From assembly GCA_947505105.1 (NCBI GenBank), contig CANNKG010000026.1, forward strand, positions 1-40,684: a DNA stretch of 40,684 nt. Reading direction: 5' to 3'. Position 1 is the stretch's first letter; every line of letters starts with the position of its first letter. A model generated the notes under the pieces. It did no database searches, was not told where the DNA came from, and saw only the letters and a program-made list of their open reading frames with translations. This document shows positions 8,232 through 17,209 of this stretch, piece by piece. Position numbers and translations under genes: made by a program. This DNA is from Methylococcaceae bacterium (GTDB lineage: Bacteria > Pseudomonadota > Gammaproteobacteria > Methylococcales > Methylomonadaceae).

Positions 8232-9269
8232 TTATAAATTAATTGACTTAGCCATCGTATCATTCAACACTTGCGATTTATGCGCAGTTGATAAATGTGT
8301 ATATCTGTCTGTACTGGCTAGACTTTTATGACCGAGAATTTCAGCAATTTCTTTTAACGTTCGTCCGTCGCGAGCTAAAGTTGATGCAGTATCATGACGG
8401 AGATCATGCCATCTAAAGTCAGTAATATTGGCATTTTTCAGGCATCTTGCCCACTGTTTTCTAAAGTCGAAAGGCTGATTTGGATCAACCGAGGAGGGGA
8501 AGAGTAGGAGGTTACCGAGTTCACGATATTTTTTCAACTCATTGAGAGTAATGCTTGGTATAGGTGTATGGCGAGGGCTGCCATTTTTAGTATCAGTTAA
8601 AATGGCTAATCCCCTCTCAAAGTCAATATCGTTCCAGTGGAGTTGATCAAGTTCCCCTTTACGCATCCCTGTTGTTAACGCAAGAACTACCTTTAAATAA
8701 AATTTGCCGCCAATATCTTTAGCAGCTTTTAATAAGCGAGGTTTTTCTTGATCTGATAAATAACGCACAATTTTATTGTCTACCGTAAGCGAACGTACGT
8801 CTTTGCAGGGATTACTCTTAATATATTCATCAAGCGTACTGTCGGTTTGCTGAACAATAGCAAAATCCAAGATAGAGGATAAAACAGCTAAATGTCTATT
8901 ATAGGTCGCTGGAGCAAGTAATTTCTTGCACTGGAGTATTTGGCGGATCGACTCAGGCGAGATATCCGAGAGTAGCGTATTATTTAAGCGTTGATTCCAC
9001 CATGCAACCAATCTGGTGCGATCATGGTCTTTCCCTGTCCACCATTGCATATATTCATCAGCCAAACGGCTGAATATAATAGAGCAGGGCTTTATGCCTT
9101 TGGCTTCGTTTGCTTGGGATTCAACAACTGCACGATTTCCCCATGTACGAGCATCTTGCTTACGTCGAAAAGTTTTAGTTTTGATTCCCTTACCGGATTT
9201 GGTAAGAATTGTGCGGTAACGAGTTTCCCCGTTTTTTAGATCAATTTTGATGATATGAAAATTTAGCAT
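8232..9269 (-). CDS. int: Tyrosine recombinase/integrase
   Basis: A site-specific integrase of 345 residues. I choose the ATG at 9267-9269, with GAGG 8 bases upstream, over the TTG 33 bases earlier. The N-terminal part has an arm-binding, beta-rich start (NGETRYRTILTKSGKG) and a SAM-like core-binding domain. The catalytic half carries TTGMRKGELDQLHW (first Arg, near residue 203), a Lys in TDTKNGSPRHTP, HDLRH (near 293, H-x-x-R), GHKSLASTDRYTHL with the second His and the nucleophilic Tyr. All catalytic residues are present, so it should be active. It is 125 bases from the 3' end of tRNA-Lys, its probable integration target, and reads away from it. Confidence 0.92.
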   Translation of the reverse strand: MLNFHIIKIDLKNGETRYRTILTKSGKGIKTKTFRRKQDARTWGNRAVVESQANEAKGIKPCSIIFSRLADEYMQWWTGKDHDRTRLVAWWNQRLNNTLLSDISPESIRQILQCKKLLAPATYNRHLAVLSSILDFAIVQQTDSTLDEYIKSNPCKDVRSLTVDNKIVRYLSDQEKPRLLKAAKDIGGKFYLKVVLALTTGMRKGELDQLHWNDIDFERGLAILTDTKNGSPRHTPIPSITLNELKKYRELGNLLLFPSSVDPNQPFDFRKQWARCLKNANITDFRWHDLRHDTASTLARDGRTLKEIAEILGHKSLASTDRYTHLSTAHKSQVLNDTMAKSINL

Positions 9270-9390
9270 CTGTGTAACCTCAAGTCTTGAGGACAAAAAC
9301 AAGACTACCTATAAAATCACTGTAGTCGATGATTTAGTACACAGTTACTAAGGCTTAAAAATCCGTATAAGCCCTTCATTCTAAAAAGAT

Positions 9391-9420
9391 AATTTGGTGG
9401 GTCGTCCGCGATTCGAACGC
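9391..9420. other. Probable attachment site at tRNA-Lys 3' end
   Basis: The 3' half of the tRNA-Lys gene (CCA end at 9395) faces the integrase gene with only about 125 bases between. Integrases of this type usually recombine within the T-arm/acceptor end of a tRNA, so the core should lie here. The exact core cannot be set because no clear second copy is visible to the left within the window. Confidence 0.45.
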
Positions 9421-9470
9421 GGGACCATCGCATTAAAAGTGCGGTGCTCTACCGACTGAGCTAACGACCC
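9395..9470 (-). tRNA. tRNA-Lys (anticodon TTT)
   Basis: A full cloverleaf reads on the minus strand from GGGTCGTTAGCTCAG at 9470 to the encoded CCA at 9397-9395. Acceptor arms GGGTCGT and ACGACCC pair perfectly, the T-loop is TTCGAAT, and the anticodon loop CTTTTAA carries TTT. The top pair of the anticodon stem is a C-A mismatch while the other four pairs are sound; this may be a mild defect or natural variation. It is the likely integration target of the neighbouring element. Confidence 0.95.
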
Positions 9471-9634
9471 AAGTTATTTTACTAATTATATAGAAATATA
9501 AAATTTATGCAACTTCTTTTTCAATAATTCTTATTTTTTGATGCAAAAAGTGGGGACTTATAACTAAATCTGGTGTATGCCCTAGTTGAAAGAGGTGGCG
9601 TATCCTGCCTGTTTTTTTGATTTAGCAGCTGATG

Positions 9635-10664
9635 CTACGCAGTTCGTAACAGTTGCAACTCTCGATAGGCCATTTGGTTTGCCTTAATAAAGGGCTTGGT
9701 TCGTAATGCAAAATGATTGACCTTATGTTTTAGCTTTAAACATTCGAGCTTAAATACTGCAAAGATTGACATAAAAATATGGTTTCCCTGTGAAATCACC
9801 ATGCGGGTTGGTGATTTTGCCAATCCTGCATTAGATTTTAATGACTTATGAAACTCTTCTACTTTCCAGCGTTTTTGGTAGATTGTAGACGCTTGTTCGC
9901 CGGTGGACTCTAAATCACTGCATACCAGATTCAATAAACCAATGCTGCCATCTTTGTTTGTAAAGATCCGGCGGACGAAAAGCACCACTTGAGGAAATCC
10001 TTTCAGCCCGTCGCGCACCGTCTGTTGATCTGTCAATTCCAACTGACTGATTCGCAAAAAGCGCCCTTCGTTTTTGTCTGCTTCGGTTAACGCCACTAAT
10101 CGGTTCTCCTTTAACGTACTGATGAAATGTTTGCCTTTTTTCAGGATGAACTCAAAATTGTCTTTAGCTGCAAACCAACTATCCGTCAACACATAGCGGA
10201 ATTTAAGAGCATTCGCTATGCATGTTGCAATCATTGCTTTTATCAACTCATTTTTGGTGATTTCACTTGCTCTTTTAAGTTTATGGATATTTATGTCGCT
10301 GAATTGAATCGGTTTATGTACCACTTCAAACGCTACAGGTATGGAAATTTCGTCACTATGGTATAAAGCGTTTAATAAATTTAATCCTTTTACTGACCGG
10401 ACTTTACAATGATCGAAGTGCCAACAAATAATTTCATTTTCGTCTGTCCACACTTTTTCCTGAACCATATCACCAAAAATGAGGCAGCCATCTTCTTTAC
10501 CTGTAGCTAAGGTCTTTAGAAGTATAGGGGCGTACCGACAAAAAGAGTGTCATTTGGTCGTGGCTCACATCGCCATCGAGCATCGCAGATACTACCGTTG
10601 CCGTAGCAAAACCACTGTTGCAAATCAGGAAGTCTGTATATAAGTCTAATTTTTCTTTTTCCAT
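9635..10664 (-). pseudogene. IS4-type transposase, frameshifted
   Basis: Two frames together cover most of a DDE transposase. From the ATG at 10664 the first frame reads MEKEKLDLYTDFLIC and then MLDGDVSHDQMTLFLS up to about 10510, where it hits a stop. The homology resumes in another frame as EDGCLIFGDMVQEKVWTDEN and runs to 9635. The catalytic context is visible: WHFDHCK (first Asp), LTDSWFA (second Asp) and YQKRWKVEEFHKSLK, the Y-R-E-K signature typical of IS4-type transposases. About 20 residues are missing at the frame junction, so the enzyme cannot be made from one start. Terminal inverted repeats were not identified. It lies just right of tRNA-Lys, outside the integrated element. Confidence 0.75.
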
Positions 10665-10745
10665 TACAAAATGATACGCTTTTATGTTCTCGCGTGCGTA
10701 ACATCAGTTAGCAGATTGTTTATCACAGTTTATTAGGAGTATGCC

Positions 10746-10833
10746 ATGAAGAAAAATACCACTGAAGGATTTGCCTGTCCAGGTTCGATCAATGATTCAT
10801 TGACTGACTTATTGAGAGCGGGAGCCAAACGCT
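10746..10833 (+). pseudogene. IS256-type transposase, N-terminal stub
   Basis: An ATG preceded by TAGGAG opens MKKNTTEGFACPGSINDSLT then DLLRAGAK, which resembles the start of IS256-type transposases (D-x-L-x-x-x-L-R-x-G-A-R/K). The frame stays open only to 10868, and after about 28 codons the sequence switches to minus-strand IS3-type DNA. It was cut by a deletion or by insertion next to the IS3 remnant. Confidence 0.55.
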
Positions 10834-11346
10834 ATTATACTTTTCATCGAGCAACCGCAATAACATGAGTTCGTATTTATCCACGCTAGCCGGTTTTATA
10901 CTCGCATAAGCCGTTGAGCGGACAACACCTGCTAACTGACATTACCGAACAATAGATATCTCCTCAATAGGCTTTATCCAATTCAGCCGTAGCTTTACAG
11001 GCTGATCCCGGAATTTTTTTTAAGCCACTCTAATTCCATATTAAGTTGCCCTATTTTGGCGCAAAGCCTTTCAGAGTTACGTTCTGGATCGATTGGTTTT
11101 GCGCCATGCTTAGGATCTAAAACTTTCCAGCATTTTCTAATAATGCCTTTTTCCATAGTCCAATTTGCATAGGATGTACTCCGTACTCTTGAGCAATCTC
11201 ATTCAACGTTTTTTGCCCTTTAACTGCTTCTAAAGCAATCTTGGCTTTTTGTGTTCAAGTCAGAATTTTACGTTTCTTTTCGCTCATTAGTGATCTACCT
11301 TGTTTGGTCAGACCATCTTAATACACTGTCCAAAATTTTGGGTCCA
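10834..11346 (-). mobile_element. IS3-type element remnant (orfA and start of orfB)
   Basis: The right end is a recognisable IS tip: on the minus strand TGGACCCAAAATTTTGGACA starts at 11346. OrfA begins with ATG at 11287 (MSEKKRKILT), hits an in-frame TGA at codon 11, then continues QKAKIALEAVKG, QKTLNEIAQEYGVHP and, after a one-base loss, LDPKHGAKPIDPERNSERLC and LNMELEWLKKNSGISL with its stop at 10995. Downstream, pieces of OrfB such as CQLAGVVRSTAYAS and LLRLLDEKY remain up to about 10834, where the IS256-type stub begins. OrfB's DDE domain and the left end are absent, so the element is dead. Confidence 0.7.
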
Positions 11347-11701
11347 CTATAGTGCTTTAAAGTGGTCAATTATTTAGCATTAAAACTGAGGGTTTTAAAA
11401 TAGAAGTTTAGAAAAGAGATATTTATTAAAATAAAGATAATTTTATATTTTATTTATTATTAGCTAGACTAATTTCTGTTGATAACTCTGTTAAAACCTT
11501 ATTTGGTAAGCTTTATAGGGCACCGGAAGAATGCTTGTTTGATTGTGGATAAGTTGTGACGATAAATTTGTCACAATTTTTAATTTTAGTTTTCCAGCAA
11601 TTAATCACAGTTCAGACACAGGTTATTTGGATTTGGGCGAGATGCTAATTCGCCCTTTATTCAGATTAATGTGCAGACTATGGATTCTTGGTTGAAATCA
11701 C
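11347..11701. other. AT-rich intergenic region with two hairpins
   Basis: No gene in 355 bases. Bases 11554-11560 and 11570-11576 pair (TTGTGAC with GTCACAA) and are followed by TTTTTAATTTT, a plus-strand terminator shape although no plus-strand gene precedes it. Bases 11635-11640 and 11650-11655 pair (GGGCGA with TCGCCC) and lie 46 bases beyond the end of the minus-strand channel gene, so this may serve as its weak terminator. Confidence 0.45.
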
Positions 11702-12583
11702 TTAGTTGGATTGCTTTCCTAAATAATGGCCACAGTATTTACAGAAATTGGCGTCGAAATCATGGTCATTTGCCCCGCATGCGGGGCAGGCATGATTGTA
11801 AAGTTTGTCCGCTTTACTGCTTTTAATTAGTTCGGCACTATAAATACCGGTGGGTACGGCGATGATGCCATAGCCCATAATCATGATCGTTGAAGCGATG
11901 ATTTGCCCTAATGGGGTTTTGGGGGCAATATCGCCATAGCCGACGGTAGTAATGGTGACAATGGCCCAATAAACCGACTTAGGGATACTGGTAAATCCCG
12001 AATCACTACCTTCAACGACATACATCAATGAGCCAAAAACGACGACCAGCGTTATAACGGCGTATAGAAACATGCTGATTTTGCGTGAGCTGTTACTCAA
12101 TGCTTCCAATAGAAATTCGGCTTCTTCGAGATATTCGGATAATTTTAAAATTCGAAATATTCGGAGTAGCCGTAAAATCCGTAACGCGACTAGGTAATGA
12201 ACGCCGGGCAACAGCAATGAAATGTAAGTTGGCAGTATCGAAAGCAGATCGATAATACCAAAGAAACTGCGCGCATAGAGCCAAGGTTTACGAACGGATA
12301 TCAAGCGTAAGAGATATTCAAAGCTAAACAAGACGGTAAAAAACCATTCTGCAAAAAACAGACTGTCGGAATAACTTTGCTGCATTTCTTGGACGCTATC
12401 CAACATAATGGCTACTATGCTGAAAAGGATGACGATGATCAAAACGATATCAAATATTTTGCCGGCATAGGTTTCCGACCCAAATATGATTTGGTTTAGT
12501 GATTCGCGCCAGGGGGATAAAGGATCTCCCAGGTTATAGCTGCGTGGGGGAATATTTTTTTTAGGTTTCTTGGTTGTAGGCAT
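11702..12583 (-). CDS. Kv-type ion channel with C-terminal zinc ribbon
   Basis: A six-helix voltage-gated-type potassium channel subunit in the inner membrane. Helices S1-S3 lie between about residues 35 and 130, S4 is the Arg-rich LRILRLLRIFRILKL, S5 follows, and the pore carries the selectivity filter TTVGYGD before S6. The C-terminus ends with CPACGANDHDFDANFCKYCG, a C-x-x-C plus C-x-x-C zinc ribbon not usual for the simplest channels. I prefer the ATG at 12583 (MPTTKKPKK), with GGA 7 bases upstream; the frame is open 12 codons further to an ATG at 12619, which is also possible. It is monocistronic. Function by family: potassium flux and membrane-potential control. The ribbon may regulate gating, but that is a guess. 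Confidence 0.85.
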   Translation of the reverse strand: MPTTKKPKKNIPPRSYNLGDPLSPWRESLNQIIFGSETYAGKIFDIVLIIVILFSIVAIMLDSVQEMQQSYSDSLFFAEWFFTVLFSFEYLLRLISVRKPWLYARSFFGIIDLLSILPTYISLLLPGVHYLVALRILRLLRIFRILKLSEYLEEAEFLLEALSNSSRKISMFLYAVITLVVVFGSLMYVVEGSDSGFTSIPKSVYWAIVTITTVGYGDIAPKTPLGQIIASTIMIMGYGIIAVPTGIYSAELIKSSKADKLYNHACPACGANDHDFDANFCKYCGHYLGKQSN

Positions 12584-12838
12584 GATAAATTCCAAACGAT
12601 GTAATCTAAACTTCGCCATTCTTAGCTTCTGGACTTCGGCAATCCCTGCCGAAATGACGCTTGATCAGTTTCAAATAGTAGAGTATGAGTAATTACAGTT
12701 AAGTTTATTATCGTCCTTATCTTCCAGTTGTTCATCATTGATATGCGTTCAGTAACTCAGATAATTGAACGTTTGGGTTCAGTTCAGTTGATTATGTTAT
12801 GCTTTGGGCTGTGCCAAAACTGAACGGGGGGCTGACTT

Positions 12839-13477
12839 ATGGACACATTCAATCAGATTTCTGCGACACTTGCTTTAACTATGGGATTGGCTTGGGGGAG
12901 TGGCATTAATTTGTACGCGACGTTACTCACCTTGGGAATTCTTGCTAACACCGGTAATATTGATTTACCGCCTGATTTGCAAATAGTGGCGAATCCACTG
13001 GTCATTGGTGCTGCCGGATTGATGTATATGATCGAGTTTTTTGCCGACAAAATACCCGGCGTCGATAGTTTTTGGGATACTTTGCATACCTTTATTCGGA
13101 TTCCGGCAGGCGCGATGCTGGCGGCAGGTGCCGTCGGGGATTTAAATCCGGCGGTTGAATTAGCGGCTGCGATTATGGGGGCAAGTCTTGCTGCTGGCAC
13201 TCATTTTACTAAGGCAAGCGCTCGAATTTTGATTAATACCTCGCCGGAACCTGTGACTAACTGGATCGCGTCGATCACCGAGGATTTGGCGGTGATCTTT
13301 GGCATTTGGAGCTGCATTCAGCACCCCACCTTTTTTTTAGTGTTGTTGCTGGTATTTATCGGTTTGCTGATTGTCTTGATGCCTCGATTGTGGCATGGCG
13401 TAAAAATACTTATTTTACGAATCCGGAACTTTTTGGAAAATGATCGAACTCAGGTAGATAACGATTCGTTATCGTGA
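12839..13477 (+). CDS. DUF4126 family membrane protein
   Basis: A 212-residue inner-membrane protein. It starts with ATG after a GGGGGG ribosome site. The pattern fits DUF4126: an N-terminal ALTMGLAWGSGINLYATLLT, then FFADKIPGVDSFWDTLHTFI with its conserved D-K-x-P-x-x-D-x-x-W-D motif, and G-A-x-L-A-A/G-rich helices, followed by NTSPEPVTNWIASITEDLAV. I count five or six membrane helices. The family's function is unknown. A promoter-like TATGTT/TTATGCT lies in the 100 bases upstream, where the gene diverges from the channel gene. Confidence 0.8.
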   Translation: MDTFNQISATLALTMGLAWGSGINLYATLLTLGILANTGNIDLPPDLQIVANPLVIGAAGLMYMIEFFADKIPGVDSFWDTLHTFIRIPAGAMLAAGAVGDLNPAVELAAAIMGASLAAGTHFTKASARILINTSPEPVTNWIASITEDLAVIFGIWSCIQHPTFFLVLLLVFIGLLIVLMPRLWHGVKILILRIRNFLENDRTQVDNDSLS

Positions 13478-13588
13478 TTACTTGAGGGTTAGGTGCGCGA
13501 GCATTCCAGAAAATTAACCGCATAAAGCGCTTGTGAATCGAGGCTCGATAGTCTACATTAAGCCGAGTTTAGCCACGAGTTACTGAGT

Positions 13589-13975
13589 ATGAAACATCCC
13601 AGACCCCCCCGTAATTTCGGTACCGGAGCAAAACCGATACTTAATTCTCACAAATTAATTTCTATATCGTTACGGCTAACCAGACAACAGCAGGAAAAGC
13701 TTAATCTATTGGGTGGTACGACCTGGATTAGACAGCAAATCGATCAAACTGAGGTGTTTGATCCTTTGGCTCCAAAATCCGATACGGATAAGACCCAGTT
13801 GATCGATACTCTCGGACAATGTCAGTGTAAAGGGAATCGTGGCGATTATTGTTTACGTAAAGCCAGTTTTGTGTTGAAACAGGTCATTGATGGGCAGACT
13901 TATGAGTTCAAGGTGTGTCGAGAACATCATGTTGCATTTCAACAAGGCAGTCTGATGGTGAGTAACACCAAGTAA
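13589..13975 (+). CDS. Cys-containing hypothetical protein, possible zinc binder
   Basis: Not recognised. The 128-residue product is basic at the N-terminus (MKHPRPPRNFGTGAKP) and has a helix, LRLTRQQQEKLNLLGGTTWI, with the T-W-I-R-x-x-I pattern seen in short DNA-binding helices. The C-terminal half holds CQCKGNRGDYCLRKASFVL and VCREHH, giving four Cys and two His spaced like a zinc-binding fold. It ends 9 bases from the oppositely oriented aminotransferase. The spacing from the DUF4126 gene is 111 bases, so a shared transcript is possible but not shown. Confidence 0.6.
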   Translation: MKHPRPPRNFGTGAKPILNSHKLISISLRLTRQQQEKLNLLGGTTWIRQQIDQTEVFDPLAPKSDTDKTQLIDTLGQCQCKGNRGDYCLRKASFVLKQVIDGQTYEFKVCREHHVAFQQGSLMVSNTK

Positions 13976-13983
13976 GCCGCTTT

Positions 13984-15144
13984 TCAACAATTTGCTTTAA
14001 GACCGGTGGTCAGACGAGTTATGGCGTCATGAAAATCTGCTTCGGTTAACATTCCGTAAGAAACTCTTAAATAACATCCGTCGTTTAGACCAAATGCAGA
14101 TCCTGGAATGACTGCGATTTTAAATTGTTCGATCAAGTTTTGAACGACGTTAAGGACTTTCCGATCAGTGTGCAGTTTAATCAGCACATAAAACGCGCCT
14201 TCACAGGATGAAATTTCGCAATAATTTTTTAATTCGTCAAACGCTCCCACTAACCACTGTCTTTTAGTCGCGAATGTTGGTAATTGGGCTAGACAATAAA
14301 CCGAGCCAGTTTTGAGCGCTCCGAGGGCGGCATATTGAGTAATCAGCGGTGGACAAATGAGGTTAGTATCTTGAATTTTCAATAATTCAGGTAATAAGGC
14401 TTCGGGAAATACTATATAGCCGATGCGCCAACTTGCAAAACCGTAAGCTTTCGATAATGAATAAAGTGAAATAGTATGCGTTGAGGCACCTCGAATACTG
14501 CCGGGAGAAAAATGTTTGGCATCGTCGTAGGTAAAGTATTCGTAAGCTTCATCGCTAATATGGTACAGCCCATATTTCAGGCATAGTTGATTCACTGCTC
14601 GCAAACTTGCTTCCGAATACACTGCGCCACTTGGATTGTTCGGTGATACGGTCACAATCGCGCGGGTTTTATCGGTAATTGCGTTTTCGATAGCATCCAA
14701 TTGAAGGTGATATTGGGCATCGGTCGCGACACTAACCGGAATGCAATTGCGCATGCTAATCGCCATTTCTTGATTGAAGTAATACGGTACTGGCAGAATA
14801 ATTTCATCGCCAGGATCGGTAATGGCCAGTAACACATTTAAAAACGCCATGTTTGAACCTGCCGTGACCATGAGTTGGTAGCCTTGGTTGAGGTCCAGAT
14901 GATTTTCCCGATAGAGTTTATGTTTGATCTGTTCGAGTAGAGGGGCGTAGCCTGAGGCTGGACCGTAAAGATGATGCTCAGGCTGAGTACCGAAGTTTTG
15001 AATTGCACTTAGGGCTGAGGTTGGCGGCGGGTAGGAAACCATTCCCTGACCGAGAGAGAGGGCTCCTGGCGAGTTTTTCAACCATTCGCCTACCACCGGA
15101 ATGATAGGGGATTGAACTGACGCTAATGTCTCGCTGCGGCGCAT
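13984..15144 (-). CDS. PLP-dependent aminotransferase, class I/II
   Basis: A 386-residue fold-type I aminotransferase, cytosolic. The Schiff-base lysine is in YSLSKAYGFASWRIGY (near residue 231). Other family marks are SPNNPSGAVYSE (substrate/PLP contacts around residue 165), the ISDEAYEYF Asp that contacts the pyridine ring, and the C-terminal Arg in CYLRVSYG that binds the substrate carboxylate. The length is standard. The substrate cannot be told from sequence; aspartate or aromatic and branched-chain amino acids are typical. It starts 19 bases after tusA on the same strand, suggesting an operon, with no obvious functional link. Confidence 0.9.
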   Translation of the reverse strand: MRRSETLASVQSPIIPVVGEWLKNSPGALSLGQGMVSYPPPTSALSAIQNFGTQPEHHLYGPASGYAPLLEQIKHKLYRENHLDLNQGYQLMVTAGSNMAFLNVLLAITDPGDEIILPVPYYFNQEMAISMRNCIPVSVATDAQYHLQLDAIENAITDKTRAIVTVSPNNPSGAVYSEASLRAVNQLCLKYGLYHISDEAYEYFTYDDAKHFSPGSIRGASTHTISLYSLSKAYGFASWRIGYIVFPEALLPELLKIQDTNLICPPLITQYAALGALKTGSVYCLAQLPTFATKRQWLVGAFDELKNYCEISSCEGAFYVLIKLHTDRKVLNVVQNLIEQFKIAVIPGSAFGLNDGCYLRVSYGMLTEADFHDAITRLTTGLKANC

Positions 15145-15163
15145 TGGCTATCCTTAACAACAG

Positions 15164-15394
15164 TTATTGTTTTTTGATATGAAAAATCTGCTGCGGGTCT
15201 ATTTTTTGATAATTTAGTAAGGTATGTCCGGTTTGTTCGACATACACGCCAATATCCAGATGCGCAGCAGGGTCGGTTGCGATCATTTTGACAATTTGTC
15301 CGGAATTGATTTCATTGAGCGCTTTCTTTAATCTCAGGAGCGGTAACGGACATTGCAGGCCTGAGGCGTCTACTTCCAAATGAAAATCGTTCAT
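15164..15394 (-). CDS. tusA: TusA family sulfur carrier protein
   Basis: A 76-residue cytosolic sulfurtransferase of the TusA family. The diagnostic C-P-x-P motif is present as SGLQCPLPLLRLKKALN near the N-terminus; the Cys accepts a persulfide. The rest, including ATDPAAHLDIGVYVEQTGHT, follows the family fold. TusA donates sulfur for tRNA thiolation, molybdopterin synthesis, or dissimilatory sulfur metabolism; context does not choose among these. It is first of a two-gene unit with the aminotransferase and diverges from cysG 80 bases away, which is also sulfur-related (siroheme for sulfite reductase). Confidence 0.9.
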   Translation of the reverse strand: MNDFHLEVDASGLQCPLPLLRLKKALNEINSGQIVKMIATDPAAHLDIGVYVEQTGHTLLNYQKIDPQQIFHIKKQ

Positions 15395-15474
15395 AATCTT
15401 TATGCGTGAAAAACTTGTGAAAGAGCCTCTATAATACCATTCACTTTAGACATCCCTAGAATTTTGGTAACTCA

Positions 15475-16863
15475 ATGGATTATTTTCCACTCTTTTTTAA
15501 ATTACAGAATCAACCGTGTCTAGTGGTCGGTGCCGGTGAGATTGCCGCCCGGAAGATTTCTCTATTAGGTCGGGCCGGGGCTAAAATTACGGTTATCGCC
15601 AGGGATTTCAGCGATGCAGTCTTGGAAATGAAGCATGAGTTGCACTTGGACTGCCAACAAAAATATTTCGAAGCAAATGATGTGACTGGCTTTAAATTAG
15701 TGATCTCGGCGACCGATAATGTTCAGACCAATCGAAAAGTTTCCGAAGCGGCAACCGAGCAAGGCATTCCGGTCAATGTTGTGGATACCCCGGCCTTATG
15801 TTCATTTATTTTCCCGGCCATTATTGATCGATCGCCGATTGTTATCGCCGTCTCATCGGGGGGGGCTTCTCCAGTTCTGGCCCGTTTGTTGAGAGCGCGC
15901 ATTGAAAGCGCAATTCCTTCTGCCTATGGCAAACTCGCAAAATTAGCGGAGAATTTCCGTTCCGAAGTTAAAAAACGTATTGTTAATCCCGCTCAACGAC
16001 GCATTTTTTGGGAGCAAGTGTTACAAGGTAAGATTGCGGAACTGGTTTTTACCGGTCAGGAACAGCAGGCCGAATTGGAATTACAGCAAGCACTCGTCAA
16101 TGCCGCAACACAAAATCCCGCCGCAGGTGAAGTCTATCTGGTGGGAGCAGGTCCAGGCGATCCTGATTTACTCACCTTCCGCGCACTCAGATTGATGCAG
16201 CAGGCTGATGTGGTCGTTTATGATCGGCTAGTGGCCCCAGCGATTCTGGATTTGGTTAGACGAGACGCCCAAAGGATCTATGTGGGCAAGCAACGCGATA
16301 ATCACAGTATGCCGCAAGAATCGATCAATAATTTGCTCGCTGATTTAGCGAAGCAAGGAAAACGGGTGGTGCGTTTAAAGGGCGGTGATCCTTTCATTTT
16401 TGGACGCGGTGGTGAAGAGATTGCCACGCTAATGGATCAAGGCGTTAATTTTCAAGTGGTGCCGGGTATTACGGCGGGTTCCGGCTGTTCGACTTATGCG
16501 GGTATTCCATTGACGCACCGGGATCATGCGCAATCTTGCACCTTTGTAACCGGGCATTTGAAGGATGGCTCAATTGATTTGAACTGGCAACAGTTGGCTG
16601 CACCTAATCAAACGTTGGTTATTTACATGGGCTTGATCGGCTTGCCGAAAATTTGCGAGTCGTTGATCGCACATGGCGCACCGAGTGATTTACCGATTGC
16701 CTTAATTGAACAGGGAACAACCACTCATCAACGGGTAGTAACGGGTACGCTCTCGACTATGCCCGACATTATTAAAAGCTACACGATTAAACCGCCGACC
16801 TTGATGATTGTGGGCACGGTGGTGAATTTGCGTAAACAATTGCATTGGTTTAATGAGCAATAG
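15475..16863 (+). CDS. cysG: Siroheme synthase CysG
   Basis: The full trifunctional enzyme, 462 residues. Residues about 1-145 are the precorrin-2 dehydrogenase/sirohydrochlorin ferrochelatase half, with an NAD-binding [15 protein letters not shown] and [20 protein letters not shown]. Residues about 218-460 are the uroporphyrinogen-III methyltransferase half, with [38 protein letters not shown] and [20 protein letters not shown]. It converts uroporphyrinogen III into siroheme, the cofactor of sulfite and nitrite reductases. The short intergenic region shared with tusA on the other strand would hold both promoters. No sulfite or nitrite reductase is seen in the window. Confidence 0.95.
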   Translation: MDYFPLFFKLQNQPCLVVGAGEIAARKISLLGRAGAKITVIARDFSDAVLEMKHELHLDCQQKYFEANDVTGFKLVISATDNVQTNRKVSEAATEQGIPVNVVDTPALCSFIFPAIIDRSPIVIAVSSGGASPVLARLLRARIESAIPSAYGKLAKLAENFRSEVKKRIVNPAQRRIFWEQVLQGKIAELVFTGQEQQAELELQQALVNAATQNPAAGEVYLVGAGPGDPDLLTFRALRLMQQADVVVYDRLVAPAILDLVRRDAQRIYVGKQRDNHSMPQESINNLLADLAKQGKRVVRLKGGDPFIFGRGGEEIATLMDQGVNFQVVPGITAGSGCSTYAGIPLTHRDHAQSCTFVTGHLKDGSIDLNWQQLAAPNQTLVIYMGLIGLPKICESLIAHGAPSDLPIALIEQGTTTHQRVVTGTLSTMPDIIKSYTIKPPTLMIVGTVVNLRKQLHWFNEQ

Positions 16864-17209
16864 TTCGTTGTCTGTAATATCAAAAAGTAGTTACAAAGTC
16901 TGCGTTATCCAGCTACTAACGTAAGGTGGAGCACTCACTCAACAAGGATTAACCTATGTGTCCCGCCTTGGTTGGTAGCCGGTCATCAAGATCAAGAACT
17001 CGAAAACAATCTGTTTTTATTCATGAATTATTCATTGAGCTCATGCATAATAATTCACGTTCAGGTGATGACTTGAAGAATTTAATAAATTTAATTGAAT
17101 TTTTTAGAGTAATTCCCTATCATTTGGAGAATTTAGCTTACGTAGGACTGTCATAATCGTTAATAAGAATTAGAAGCAGTTCTTTTATTAACCAAGAGGA
17201 GAGAAATAG
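16864..17209. other. Intergenic region with one doubtful small frame
   Basis: There are 346 bases between cysG and the cytochrome gene. A 66-codon frame at 16956-17156 (MCPALVGSRSSRSRTRKQSV at its start) has an AAGG about 8 bases upstream but no recognisable family, and its first part is Arg/Ser-rich in the way random frames are. I do not call it a gene. The 5' leader and promoter of the cytochrome gene must lie in the last 150 bases. Confidence 0.4.

Noticed and set aside
10516-10704. 62-codon minus-strand frame right of the IS4-type transposase
   Set aside because: It is out of frame with the transposase homology, which reads in another frame from the ATG at 10664.
16956-17156. 66-codon open frame between cysG and the cytochrome gene
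   Set aside because: It has a weak AAGG upstream but no family resemblance, and an Arg/Ser-rich start like random frames.
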